The position numbers were made by a program, and so were the translations under genes. Under the pieces are notes generated by a model, which did no database searches, had not been told where the DNA came from, and saw only the letters and a program-made list of their open reading frames with translations. Shown piece after piece: positions 49,159-61,446 of a DNA stretch of 64,000 nucleotides (positions are counted from its first letter, which is position 1; every line of letters begins with the position of its first letter). This stretch comes from Cokeromyces recurvatus (Eukaryota; Mucoromycota; Mucoromycetes; Mucorales; Mucoraceae), in assembly GCF_025118155.1 (NCBI RefSeq), contig NW_026251399.1, forward strand, positions 248,001 to 312,000. Reading direction: 5' to 3'.

Positions 49159-50630
49159 ATGGGGACTGCTATTATGAACTATTTATTGATTTTTTTTGTC
49201 ATTGCTGACATCATCAGCCGTAATAAGCTTTTTCTGCGGGACTTTTTTTTTTTTTTTTATTAATGTTTGATTATAAATCTAGTAGGACATTTATATTCTT
49301 ATTATTCAAACTACATTATCTACACCAGTACCACCAAATACACTAATAATAAATATGAAATATATATTAACACATGATGTCGTACAATTAAAAAAAAAAA
49401 AAATGGGGACTGCTATTATGAACTATTTATTGATTTTTTTTGTCATTGCTGACATCATCAGCCGTAATAAGCTTTTTCTGCGGGACTTTTTTTTTTTTTT
49501 TTTATTAATGTTTGATTATAAATCTAGTAGGACATTTATATTCTTATTATTCAAACTACATTATCTACACCAGTACCACCAAATACACTAATAATAAATA
49601 TGAAATATATATTAACACATGATGTCGTACAATTAAAAAAAAAAAAAATGGGGACTGCTATTATGAACTATTTATTGATTTTTTTTGTCATTGCTGACAT
49701 CATCAGCCGTAATAAGCTTTTTCTGCGGGACTTTTTTTTTTTTTTTTTATTAATGTTTGATTATAAATCTAGTAGGACATTTATATTCTTATTATTCAAA
49801 CTACATTATCTACACCAGTACCACCAAATACACTAATAATAAATATGAAATATATATTAACACATGATGTCGTACAATTAAAAAAAAAAAAAAATGGGGA
49901 CTGCTATTATGAACTATTTATTGATTTTTTTTGTCATTGCTGACATCATCAGCCGTAATAAGCTTTTTCTGCGGGACTTTTTTTTTTTTTTTTTATTAAT
50001 GTTTGATTATAAATCTAGTAGGACATTTATATTCTTATTATTCAAACTACATTATCTACACCAGTACCACCAAATACACTAATAATAAATATGAAATATA
50101 TATTAACACATGATGTCGTACAATTAAAAAAAAAAAAAAATGGGGACTGCTATTATGAACTATTTATTGATTTTTTTTGTCATTGCTGACATCATCAGCC
50201 GTAATAAGCTTTTTCTGCGGGACTTTTTTTTTTTTTTTTTTATTAATGTTTGATTATAAATCTAGTAGGACATTTATATTCTTATTATTCAAACTACATT
50301 ATCTACACCAGTACCACCAAATACACTAATAATAAATATGAAATATATATTAACACATGATGTCGTACAATTAAAAAAAAAAAAAATGGGGACTGCTATT
50401 ATGAACTATTTATTGATTTTTTTTGTCATTGCTGACATCATCAGCCGTAATAAGCTTTTTCTGCGGGACTTTTTTTTTTTTTTTTTTATTAATGTTTGAT
50501 TATAAATCTAGTAGGACATTTATATTCTTATTATTCAAACTACATTATCTACACCAGTACCACCAAATACACTAATAATAAATATGAAATATATATTAAC
50601 ACATGATGTCGTACAATTAAAAAAAAAAAA
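49159..50630. repeat. tandem array, six copies of a 244-246 bp unit carrying the TVP18 terminal exon
   Basis: Units begin at ATGGGGACTGCT at 49159, 49403, 49648, 49894, 50140 and 50386, spaced 244-246 bases; the last ends near 50630. By eye the copies differ only in the lengths of their A and T runs. Each copy contains, on the minus strand, an acceptor (TTATTAG) and a 38-nt exon ending in TGA, with stop codons at 49306, 49551, 49796, 50042, 50289 and 50534. Plus-strand frames starting MGTAIMNYLL repeat three times because of the array and are not genes. See the TVP18 gene for why this is its last exon. Confidence 0.95.
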
Positions 50631-51488
50631 AGGTGGGGAATGAATAAAAGTTTACCTTGAACTAGCAAATGGTTGACCCTTAATTGCAGCACCAGCTATA
50701 TTATAAACAAGAAGAGTAAAATATATACATATATATAACACCACATTCTATGTTAAGTTATAATAATAATAATAATAAAGTTTTACCATAAGAAAGAGCA
50801 GCGAGAAGAAGTAAGACACCACAAGCAATTAAGCTACTAGTATGAATAAGTCTTGAAAGGAACATGACAATAGCAAAACTAGAATAATTGTTAAGAAGCA
50901 CGATACATTTATATTAGCAGTAACAGGATGATATGACTTACATAAGGTATAAGATGGCACGGAACCAAGCATTTTCAAAGTATGCAATGAATGAATCACT
51001 ATTATTATTATAAATAACATTAAATATCAATGTCTATTAATGATAACAAACATGATGAATTTTACAATTTAGGACCAGTAGGACAGCATCTTGTCAAAAG
51101 TGGTATTTCAATAAATATTAAAATGACAGCGATAATCCTAATAAATGTAAAAAACTTAATCTATGTATATACAATTAGGTATAATACCAATGTATTTTAT
51201 GATTTACCATCCAATAATACTAAATACAACATGTCCCAAAAATCCAACAATACCAAGTATAATTAGTACTAAAATACAAATATATAAAATCAGTTTTTTT
51301 TTCTTTTATATAGAATGAGAAAAAAAAAAGGTTTTACAAATAATGGAAACGACACCAAGCCTTAATAAATATTATTTATATCATTATGATTAGTTTTCCA
51401 AATCTAGGTCCATATTTATCTGCTTTTTTTTTTACCATTGACCATAAAGTGAAAAATTCATTGATTTAACTTCATCAGAGAGACCCAT
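50534..51488 (-). CDS. TVP18: Golgi membrane protein Tvp18
   Basis: Exons: MGLSDEVKSMNFSLYGQW (start 51488); LIILGIVGFLGHVVFSIIG; IIAVILIFIEIPLLTRCCP with TGPKL; DSFIAYFENAWFRAILYLM; FAIVMFLSRLIHTSSLIACG; AGAAIKGQPFASS; then SVFGGTGVDNVV and TGA. The sequence follows Tvp18 (FSIYGQW, EIPFLLRICP, GGTGV near the end), a four-helix protein of Golgi vesicles. The last donor (TCAAG|GTAAAC, exon end 50656) joins across an 84-nt intron to the 38-nt exon at 50571-50534 in the nearest copy of the tandem array, in frame. The other five copies supply identical alternative last exons further downstream. About 150-160 residues, as expected. Confidence 0.85.
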
Positions 51489-52039
51489 TTTATAGTAATA
51501 ATACCGAGAATTAAAAGAAAATAAAACAAAATAGAATAAATGAAAGAAATATCTTGTTTTATAATAATTTTTATTGTCTGCTGAATTTTAATATAAGACG
51601 TTTGAACTGAAACTTCTTTTATACAAAACAAAAACAAAAAAGAAAAAGAAAAAGAAGAAGCTTTTCCTTATTATTCATCAAATCAAGTTATGATTCACTA
51701 CTTCAAATTATTTCTTCTTTATGTTAAATACTATCAACTTGTAAAGATTTATTTTTTATTTATTTATCCATTCTATTTCATAATAAAAAAATAAAAAATA
51801 GAATTAGGATCAAATAATAATAATTTTTTCTTTAACACGTATATAATGCATAATCAATAATAATAATAGCCTTTATGTTTTTCATTATGATACTACATAT
51901 ATTTATATATAATAAACTTGATACTAAATATGGGTTGAATCCATAGAATGCTTAATTTTTTTTATTTATTTATTCATATACATATTCATATTTTTATATG
52001 CATATACATATATATACACATATATATATATATATATAT
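51489..52039. other. intergenic with simple repeats
   Basis: No gene. Contains short A/T runs and, at 51975-52040, ATATAC/TATA repeat next to the stop of the FAS1 gene. A minus-strand frame at 51966-52178 crosses that repeat and is spurious. Confidence 0.5.
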
Positions 52040-53421
52040 TTAATGTTCTTCTTCTTGATCCAATGCAATACGGCCTTGGCGACGTGTTTGATACCATCTC
52101 CAACCGAGATAAGCGGCAACAGCTAAAAGAGCAATACCTAATAAGACACCAAGAACAATTAAAGCAATAGCCCACCAAGAGAGATGATAAGGAAGGTCAG
52201 CATTCTTAGGAATCAAGACACGATCAATTTCAATGACACCACCGCGTGCACTTGATCGACCTACTTGAATCACATCTGCACTTTCTTCTGCTGTACCTTT
52301 GACTCTAACCGTAAAACCACCTCCTATATTCTTCGTAATCACAACATAATCATCATGTGAAAGTAAAGTAGGGAAATCAGTACCAATATAAGAAATATCT
52401 TTAGGTTCATCATCTTGCCATCTACCCTTCTTTTCGTCTTTCATCATCATCCAAGGTTTCTTTGATTCTTCTTCATTAGCAAGACGAGGTAAAGGAACAG
52501 GTAAGATATGTAATTTTGCAATCATTTCTAACTGGTCAGGTTTATCCTTCAAGTTACTTAAATTAAGCTTAGCAAATGCTCGATCACTAGGTGCCAAGAT
52601 AGTATAGGGTCTATCTGAATTCAAATCATCCAAGACATCCTTAGCAAATTCAGTACGTTCCAAGAGAGAAAGGAAACTATTTGTGTTATCTGCTGTCAAC
52701 AAATTACGATTGGTTACTTCAAGTGAACTTGGGATTTGAACACGATCAATAGTATGAAGGACACCATTTGATATCAGAATATCTCGATCAATGACTTTAG
52801 CAATCACATCACGATCACTGCCATCTAACGCACCATAACCACGAACAAAGAATCCATCCTGAGTTTTATTTAAAGTAATTTTATCGGAGGACAAGGTCCT
52901 TTCATGATGTTCACCTTCTGTTGTAGAGTTTTCATAAAAGAGACCTTGAACAGCATGATAAGTAACGACTTGAGCAAGTTTATCTTTAGATTCTGGTTGT
53001 AAAAGGAACTTTGATAAAAGACCTAAACGACTAAATGCATCATTGCTGGGTGCGAATAAAGTGACACCGCGGGCTTTAGTAATATTCTTATCGGAACCAG
53101 ATGCATACAAACTAGCCACAAAAGTAGTTAATTCTAAATTGACAGGAAGACGACTAAGTGGATCTCGAGGTAATGTAAGAGGTCTTGCAATAGGATAAAT
53201 TAATCTTTTATCATTTACAGAAACTAGAAAGAGATTATTATAAGAATATATACAAATAAAGTATTAACAAGTATAAATATATATGAATATGAATATGAAT
53301 ATGTATATAGATATAAAGATATAAAGATATATAGATATGTATAGATGTATATATGTAGATATATATAGATATACTTATATGTAGACATATATAGATATAT
53401 ATACATATTCATATACATATT

Positions 53422-53504
<83 letters not shown>

Positions 53505-54527
53505 TCTTATACATATACTTATACTTATATATGCTTATACTTTTATATACTTGTTTATTTATTTTACCTGGGTTGCCTAATACACCTGATTTACCAAATA
53601 GAATCGATTCTTGTCCTCCTCCTGGCTCTGACTTGATAATATGAACATCTAATCGTTGATAGAGACTATCTCCTAAATCATCATGAGATTCTGTTTCCAG
53701 TAATTGTCCATCTTGTAGATCAGAAGGCTCATAACAACCATGAATAAGATGATATTTAAGCCAGGATTTTGTAGCTAATATCATTTCATTATTGTTATCC
53801 AAAGATTCATTGGGCGGAGCTAAAATTGTAATTTTTGCATCATCATCAACGTCGTCATCATCCAAATAATGTCCCAAACCTTGATCATCAAATAATTTGA
53901 TAAATCGAGTTGAATTCATGCCAATTAATACTTTACGAGTACTTAAATGAAGGAAGTTATCTTTATGCTTTGGTAATAAAGGCTTTTCCAAGACATGAAT
54001 AACACCTGTTTAAAAGCAAGCAAAAGAAGAAGAAGAAAAAAAGAGTTAATTATAGTCATTATTTCCTTTATATATGTGTGTGTGTTTCTTTACCATTAGA
54101 TGCCAAGATATCTTTTTGAATTACTTTAACTCCATTCACTGTAATCTCTGAAGGAGCCCCTTTTTTATTCTCAACTAGAATATCAAGGTCTTCGGAGCCT
54201 TCAACAGTTTTAATCTTTGATTTTCCTTCTTTAAACGTATCACTAAAAAAGACTTGTGTAGCAATTTGATGATTTAATAAGCGAGTTAAATCTTCTTTTC
54301 CTTCTGGATGATCCAAAAGATATTTCTTTTCAAATGGATTCAATTCATCACCAAAGATGTCTCCTTTTGCAACGAAAATAGTGTTACCAACAGCGTGTCT
54401 TAATTCTTTTGTAAGATGAACCTTTTCACATTTATCATAAAAATCTTTAGTATCTTGATTAAGAAACAAAACTTCATCTAAAAGGAAAAAAAAAAGATAT
54501 AAAATACACTATTTAGTAATCAATTTA

Positions 54528-54588
<61 letters not shown>

Positions 54589-55119
54589 TAAATAATTAGG
54601 CAGTGATAAAACTTTGTCAATCACATGAATGACACCGTTTGATGTCTCGATGTCTGCTTGACTAATTTTACTTTGCTCTTCATCACCACCTACACCAACG
54701 AATAATGAATCCTTGGTTTTAGTCACTCTTAAACGCTGTTGAACTTCATCTACTTTTGCTTTTGTTTCCAAAAGTCGGCCATCCCATAATTCATTGGACT
54801 TGATTGAAACAGGAATAAGATGATACAAGATTTGTTCAACTGTCATCTTTTTACTGCGCTTTAAGATACCTTCATTTAATCCTTCTTCAATGGCTTTATC
54901 AGTTGGAGCAAATAAAGTATTCGCATTTATATCCTTGAAGACATCCACCAACTTGTTTTCTTCAATCTGATTAATAAAGAGTGAAAACCTTTTATCAGTT
55001 GTAAGGATATCCCAAACGGAATCATGTTTCTTTATTTGACCAAATATATCAGCACCATGACTGAACGTAATAAAGAATGATATAAATAACAAGAATATAT
55101 AAAGCAACTTTCTTAACAT
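52040..55119 (-). CDS. multi-FAS1 (fasciclin) domain type I membrane protein
   Basis: Starts [16 protein letters not shown] at 55119, a signal peptide ending near SHG. At least four exons. FAS1 repeats are recognisable by the paired motifs [13 protein letters not shown] / [51 protein letters not shown] / [11 protein letters not shown] and [15 protein letters not shown] / [12 protein letters not shown], giving about five domains. Near the C-terminus a helix ([21 protein letters not shown]) is followed by a short basic and acidic tail (QEEEH), so the protein faces outward or into the vacuole. Fasciclin domains mediate adhesion; yeast relatives are vacuolar or cell-surface. One intron carries a 56-base T run (54530-54585) and another an ATATAC microsatellite (about 53410-53505). 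Confidence 0.85.
53405..53510. repeat. (ATATAC)n microsatellite in a FAS1-gene intron
   Basis: About 14 copies of ATATAC/ACATAT with ATATTC variants on both sides, inside the intron between the third and fourth exons of the fasciclin-domain gene. Confidence 0.85.
54530..54585. repeat. 56-base T run at an intron 5' end
   Basis: On the coding (minus) strand this is GTA followed by about 56 A, immediately after the donor of the first FAS1-gene intron. Confidence 0.9.
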
Positions 55120-55349
55120 CCTTGTATAAAGTAATTAGAAGAAAAGGAAAAGAAAAAAGAGAACCCGTATATTGTCAAAATAAATAATTTATGCAAAAAA
55201 TAAAATAAAATAGAATAAAATTCGCCCATAATCTCATCATGTTAACGTCATTTTTTTTTTTCGTGCATTAACAAAAATGACAACAACTTGATAACAAGAA
55301 ATAATAGGTGTGTTATTATTATGCTACTGTATGCAATAATATATCATCA

Positions 55350-57387
55350 TTATCTCCTTCTTTCTTCAACTACAATAGAATCTTCATCATTTTCATCTAA
55401 TATGATTTCTTCTTTACCATGAATCATACGAACAGGCCCTGTAAACCATTTACGTCCCCAGAAATAAAAATAAGTCATAGAAGTAATCATGATGGCAGCA
55501 AATGGAACGATTGCATAATTCATGTTATCTGCACTAATCGGCGCCTCTGTAGGACAGATGAATAAAGCACAGGTAAAGATAAGCCAACCAGAGGAGATCC
55601 AACCGAATAGAATGCCAAGTCGAGGACCCAACTGAAAGGGTCCAGGGGTAAATTTGGTACGTGAGGCAGTAACACGTAATAAGATGGGAACTAGATAAGA
55701 CATTTGAGATCCAATCGTATTGACAGATACAATGGCTTCATAGGCTGTACTGTTGATCATATAGAGGATACCTACAATACCCGCTACAAGAACATTAAAC
55801 CAAACTGCATTCACTGGATTCTTCGTTTTCGTATTGAGTCTATAAAGTTGTCTAGAGAATGGCATCGCACCATCACGTGCAAAGGCATACACCATACGTG
55901 AACTACCTAATAATAATGAAGATCCACAAAAGAAAATACTAAGCATGATTAAGATCAAGAAGACCATGGTCCAGGTAGGCCCTACACCATCATAAAAGAC
56001 TTGAATCATTTGTGGTTGAATCGCATCTTCATTTAAAATTTGTATTTCAAAGTCTTTTACCATCAAACTAATCGTAATCAAAAAGACAAGACCCGAAATA
56101 ACATTTGCAGCAACAGACACGAGGATACCAAAGGGTGAGCCACTCTGTGAATCCTTAGTTTCTTCTGCCATATGTGCAGCACTATCATAACCTGAAAGTG
56201 TATATTGAGATTGAAGTATAACAAGTAAAAAAGAGAATCCATTGCTACTAAATCCAGAGCCATTATAGAATTGTGTAAACTATATAAGATGAATTTAATA
56301 AATTTATATCCTTGAAAAATAAATAAATAAAGGGTGGGGTGGGCGAGAGTTCCTCCTCCTCCCTCCTCCTTTTTATTATTATTATTATAATAATAATTAT
56401 TACTACATACAACAAATTCACCACTAGCTAAAGGCTTTGTAAGAGCAAGACCAACGATTACAATGAATGCAATACCAAGTATATTTGTAAAAACTATAAT
56501 AAGGGATATGTTTATTTAATTTATAAATAACATTTTTTTTAAAAAAAAAAATCCTTACAAGCTCCTTGATTCATAGCACCATTCCAACTAACAGCCACAG
56601 AATTAATAATACCATGAATAATAAGAATACCTACAAAGATACCATATTGAGCATAAACAGACACATGTGTCTCAGGATTCCTAATACATAAAGATATACA
56701 TAAAAATATATATATGTGTATATATCATAAATAACACAAGATATATAAAACCTGTATTACATACCAAATTGTAACAACACCTGCAATAAATTGTGAAAGA
56801 CCAAGGTCAATAGAAGAAATACCAACTAGGATAAAAAGAAAGATGAATAATGATAATAATAATATATTTGTTTAGTAATAAGTGTTGCTTTAGATACAAC
56901 ATACAACATAGACCAATCCAGTTACACCAACCAGTAACCCAACAAGCTAAAGGCATCCAGTCAGCAGTGGCAAGACGTGAAACCCAAAAATAAAGACCAC
57001 CTGTCGTTGGATATGCACTACAAATCTCTGCAAGAGATAAAGCCACTATCATTGTAAAAAGTCCGGTAATGATCCAACCCCAAATAACTCCTAATGATCC
57101 AGCATCAGTCATCGCATCACCCCACATAGGTGTTAAGCCTGAAAGTACAGAACAGCATGAAAATGCAATAGCAAAATTTGAAAATTTCGATATTGAACGA
57201 TTCAAGTCCTATTCATGAATATTATTATTTGATATATATTTTTTGTGTGAGGGAGGGGCGAGAAGAGAAGATTTACTTGTTTATAACCAAGAGACTCTAA
57301 TAAAAGTTCATCAGCATTTAATTTTCGATCAATAGTGCCATGTTCAATTTCTTTTGCAGAGGCAATTTTTTCTGCTTCTATTGCCAT
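55350..57387 (-). CDS. amino acid/GABA permease, APC superfamily (Uga4-like)
   Basis: Starts MAIEAEKIASAKEIE at 57387. About six exons give 12 membrane segments. Hallmarks: LLESLGYKQ then DLNRSISKFSNFAIAFS, SVLSGLTPMWGDAMTDAG, TMIVALSLAEICSAYPTTGGLYFW, WVTGWCNWIGL, GYDSAAHMAEETKDS, LGSSRMVYAFARDGAMPFS and NTKTKNPVNAVW. These define the amino acid-choline transporter group, whose members include the GABA permease Uga4. C-terminus ends EDSIVVEERRR, a charged cytosolic tail. Substrate cannot be fixed from sequence. Confidence 0.88.
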
Positions 57388-58017
57388 CTATAAATTGTTC
57401 GAAACTGAGCAAGATAGATTGTTATATAAAACAAGAAAGAAAAGAAAAGAAAAGAAAAAAAAGAGAGAGAGAGAATATTATGCATGTATACGAGATTTTA
57501 ATTTAAATATTACAACTATTCAAAGCAAATTTCCTATATTTGGAAATTTATATAATTGATAGGAGATATCATTATATACAAGATAGAAATGGATCTCTCT
57601 CATTATTAAAAAAAAAAGGCATATTACTACAAAACATAGAAAGACCGTGAGATCTACAAATGAGCAGCATTTGTCATCAGACCTGTCTTATTGGTTATTT
57701 AGTCTTGTTTACCATGCTAATTTCGGATATTTTATCTTTTTTTTTCTTTTTTTTTTTTTCTTGCTAAACTTGTTGAAGGAAATGTAGAGCTCCTTTTTTA
57801 TTATTATTATTTTGGGAATTTCTCATTGTACACAGAATTTAAAGATTATTGTATATGATTCATTAAAAACCATTACTACTAATAAAAATAAATAAATATA
57901 TAAATCGATGGTGGAAGAGGGATTTTGCATTGTAAGATACTTTATTTTATATTCATATACGTATAAATATATATATATATATATATATTTCAGAAATAAT
58001 AAAAAAGATAAAGGTAA
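57388..58017. other. intergenic with simple repeats
   Basis: 630 bases, no gene. Contains a (GA)n/A-rich tract (57428-57475), T runs (57738-57760) and (TA)n at 57966-57990. Holds the permease promoter and the protease 3' end. Confidence 0.5.
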
Positions 58018-59412
58018 CTAATTAGTTACTTGATTAAAAGCTAACAAGTTATTATTAGGACTAGTGCTTCTAACATAGTCAAAACTAAGCGCATTCCTTG
58101 TAGCTAATTCTTTTATATCAGAATAAACTTCGTGAGCACTTTGGTAGTCCTTCTTGCTCATCAAGTTGGCAGCAACACCCGCAACATGAGGACTAGCCAT
58201 ACTCGTACCATCCATGGATATGAAAGCCATACGATCGGTAATATAGCTACTAGTAATGTTAACACCAGGAGCATAGATATCGACACATTGACCTACATTA
58301 GAGAAAGGAGGGACAATATCGTTTATGTCTGTAGCGCCTACTGTGAAAACATTAGGATTTGACGAAGGAGAATAGAAACAAGCGTCTGTACCCGAATTGC
58401 CTGCAGAAACGAAAATAGGAATATTATATTCAAGTACTAATGAGTTTAAGGCATCATCAATCATCTTTGATTTGGGCCCACTCAAAGACAGATTGACTAC
58501 ACTCTTTCCAGGTCTAGCATTCTGAATGACATATTCAATACCTCTAAGTAAGCCTGAAGTAGAACCATCTCCCATTTTATTTAAAATTTTGACTGCTTTT
58601 ATTTGAGCATTCTTGGCTACGCCATAATCTCGGCCAATGACTTTACCTGCAACATGTGTACCTAGAAAAAAAAAAAAAAAAGAAAGAGAGAGAGAGAGAG
58701 AGTGTGAGTGAGTGAGTAAATTACTTGGGTTAATTCATCAAAGAGGAATTCCTTACCATGTCCACCAATATCATCTATAGCTTCATTCATTACGAGATTG
58801 ATAGATTGATATGCTCTGCCTTCAAAGTCTTCATGTTGAGGATAGACACCAGTGTCTAATATAAAAACATCAATGCCAATACTAAAATAAATAAATAACA
58901 ATTGAATATGAATCGAATGTAAACTTTTTTTTTTCCTTTCAAAATTTTATTTACCCTCCTAAAGAATCAAAAGTGTATTTTGTTAAATCACCTTTAGAGT
59001 GCTGGTTAATACGAGCAAGACCCCAGTTAGCAGACTTGGTTGACTTAATAGTAGTGGAATCTCTACGATTCATAGTTCTTTTTGTTAACATAGTAATATT
59101 AGGATGACTATGAATAATAGTTTCTTGATTAGGTACAGCGGTGGACTTGTAAATTTGATTTTGTTCAACATAATCAATAGCTGAATTTTTATGCAAGTAT
59201 TCCAAGAAATCACTATCAGAGAAGACGCCAGCTACAGCAACAAACCCTTTACCAATATTTATTTGATTTAAAGACATATCATTTTTAGAAGTGGCAGCAA
59301 ATAGGCCTTCTGTTCCTATCTTTCGAACAGAAGTTAAAAATTCTCTATGATGAGCCATGATCATATTATTGACTAAGTTTAACATGTATATTTAGTTTCC
59401 TTTTAAATACAT

Positions 59413-59449
<37 letters not shown>

Positions 59450-59592
59450 AGGATTACAAATATACCTGATGTCTTTGATATAGTCGATTTAAACCGAATA
59501 ATGTGAGTAGGCTCATTCCCCTCATCCACTGATTGTCCAAATACTAAAGAAATAACAGTTGAGATAATACTCAATTGTACAAGTAAATGCAT
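58018..59592 (-). CDS. subtilisin-like serine protease, proteinase K type (S8), secreted
   Basis: Starts MHLLVQLSIISTVISLVFGQ at 59592, a signal peptide. An I9-type propeptide follows (THIIRFKST, REFLTSVRK, AIDYVEQNQ). The mature enzyme begins near ANWGLARINQ and has the triad Asp (FILDTGVYP), His (GGHGTHVAGKVIG) and Ser (GTSMASPHVAG), plus the oxyanion Asn (FVSAGNSGTDA). An intron splits the His motif (GGHG|THVAG), with a (GA)n tract in it. At least four exons; ends NNLLAFNQVTN. Length about 420-430 residues matches fungal subtilases that degrade proteins outside the cell. All catalytic residues are present, so activity is expected. Confidence 0.92.
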
Positions 59593-61269
59593 TTTTTAAG
59601 AATAAACTCTGTTGCCTATATATTAGATAATAACAATAAAAAAAAAGATGAATATTTTTCTTTTTCATTTTAATAAAAAGTATTGATATTTATATATAAA
59701 ATATTTTAACATTCACTTGGTTTTGAATGTTAAATGTTTTACGAGTTGTATATAACATGGGATTATATTATATTAGCAGTATATTCTTTAAACAAAAGAA
59801 TAAGACCTAATCGTCAGTTTGTTTATCAATTATAGGTTTCTACCAACGATTTTTTTTTTTTTTTTTGGTTGAAATCTAGATGATGTAGTGAAATTATTTT
59901 GAGACATTCCAAGATAAAATTATTATGACACATTCTTATTATATTTAGCTTATAAAAGCCTTAAAAATGGTATTATATTAATTGTTGCTATCTGTATATA
60001 TAAAAAGATATTTCCTGATTGACAATAAATAGATTTGACTATTGGAATTCCAAATAATATTTTATATATCGAATGTTTTTTTATTTTTTTTTATTTTTTA
60101 TTTCTTTTCTTCTTTCGGCATCAAGACTAGTTTTAGGAACTGAGATGGTACTAGTATATATTCAATTGCTTAAGATATTTAAATTTTTTTTTATAATGCT
60201 GATAACACTTGATAATATTGATTTATAGGTCATATAACTTAAATATAATGTGTCTTACTATTATTTCGTATTTGCTACATTTACCCTTGCGTGTTTCAAT
60301 TGAAGCTTTGATTTCAAAGGTAAGGTTTACAAATAACTAATAACATATTCGCTGAAACTATCAGTCTTATCCTTCAAGAAAGATGGCTCGGTTTCAATCA
60401 TTCTTATTCAATCTTCCTTGGATAAAATTACCTGTTCTGTTCTATGAGGAAGGGGGGGAAGGTTTTGGTTATTAGATTACACAGCTCTTAATACTACATT
60501 TATTTATTTTTTAAGAACTATGTTCAAGTAGTAATTTATTATACTCGATTAGATTATAGTAAGTAATAAACATACCTGTACATTTAGAATAAAAAAAAAT
60601 GAGAATAGGAAGAAGCAACATATGTTATTCATAAAAGTAGTCTAGATAAATGATTAAATAGCAGCCAGCATATCTATTCTCTAGAGAGCGTCCTATCTAG
60701 TATGTCATAGAAATAAAGTTCAAAAATTTCAAAATAAGAACCCTAATACTATACTAATTGAATCATTACAGCATTTATTGAACGCAATCTAGTATGTTAT
60801 CTACTAACAATTAATAGTAGTAGTCATTCAATCTACTTATTCTAAGGGTTTTCTCCTATTCACTATCCTACTGTCTCTAGATACATTATTAACATTTCTC
60901 TCTTCTTTCTTACTTTATCTCTTTCTTGGACAATCCTTCGTACACGTGATTATTATTTTTTTTCCACTATTACGATTTACCCTTACTATCATTACGGCCT
61001 TGATAAAGATTTACTTTTGCTTGACTTTTTTTTTTCTTTCTTCCACGAATAATATAAATAATATACTCTTCTTCGTTCACATGTTTGAATAAAATAAAAT
61101 AAAATAAAAAGAGAGGTTTTATTTTACATTTCATTTCTTTGATCTGACTGGGGCAATTTTAATTTAATCAGCATTTTATGCCCAATTAAATGATCAAAAA
61201 TGATGGGTGAAAAGGGTAAAAAAAAAAAAAAGGAAATTGGCGGAACTTTGATTTCTAGAATGATACAGA

Positions 61270-61303
<34 letters not shown>

Positions 61304-61322
61304 CATGCCAAAGCTAAATTAA
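59593..61322. other. 1.7 kb gene-free region
   Basis: No coding signal on either strand. T runs at 59850-59866 and 61270-61294, A run at 61219-61231 and (AAAAT)n at 61086-61110. No RNA gene recognised. The transposon inserted at the high edge. Confidence 0.5.
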
Positions 61323-61324
61323 TA

Positions 61325-61425
61325 CACTATTTCCGGAAATTATTCGTTCATAAAAAATAAAAATTTCGTTCACAAAAAAATTAAAAAATAGTTCACAAAA
61401 AGATTTTAAAATTCATTCGTTTTTA
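61325..61425 (+). repeat. left terminal inverted repeat of the transposon
   Basis: Begins CACTATTTCCGGAAATTATT and contains TTCGTTCA and TTCGTTCACAAAA units and AAAGATTTTAAAA, all repeated in inverse at the right end. TTCCGGAA is a perfect palindrome. Confidence 0.88.
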
Positions 61426-61446
61426 ATGAACGAAATAAGCGAAATA

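Noticed and set aside
49355..50082. Three near-identical plus-strand frames starting MKYILTHDVV or MGTAIMNYLL
   Set aside because: They arise from the tandem array. The functional reading is the minus-strand terminal exon of TVP18; the plus frames cross homopolymers and have no splice or family support.
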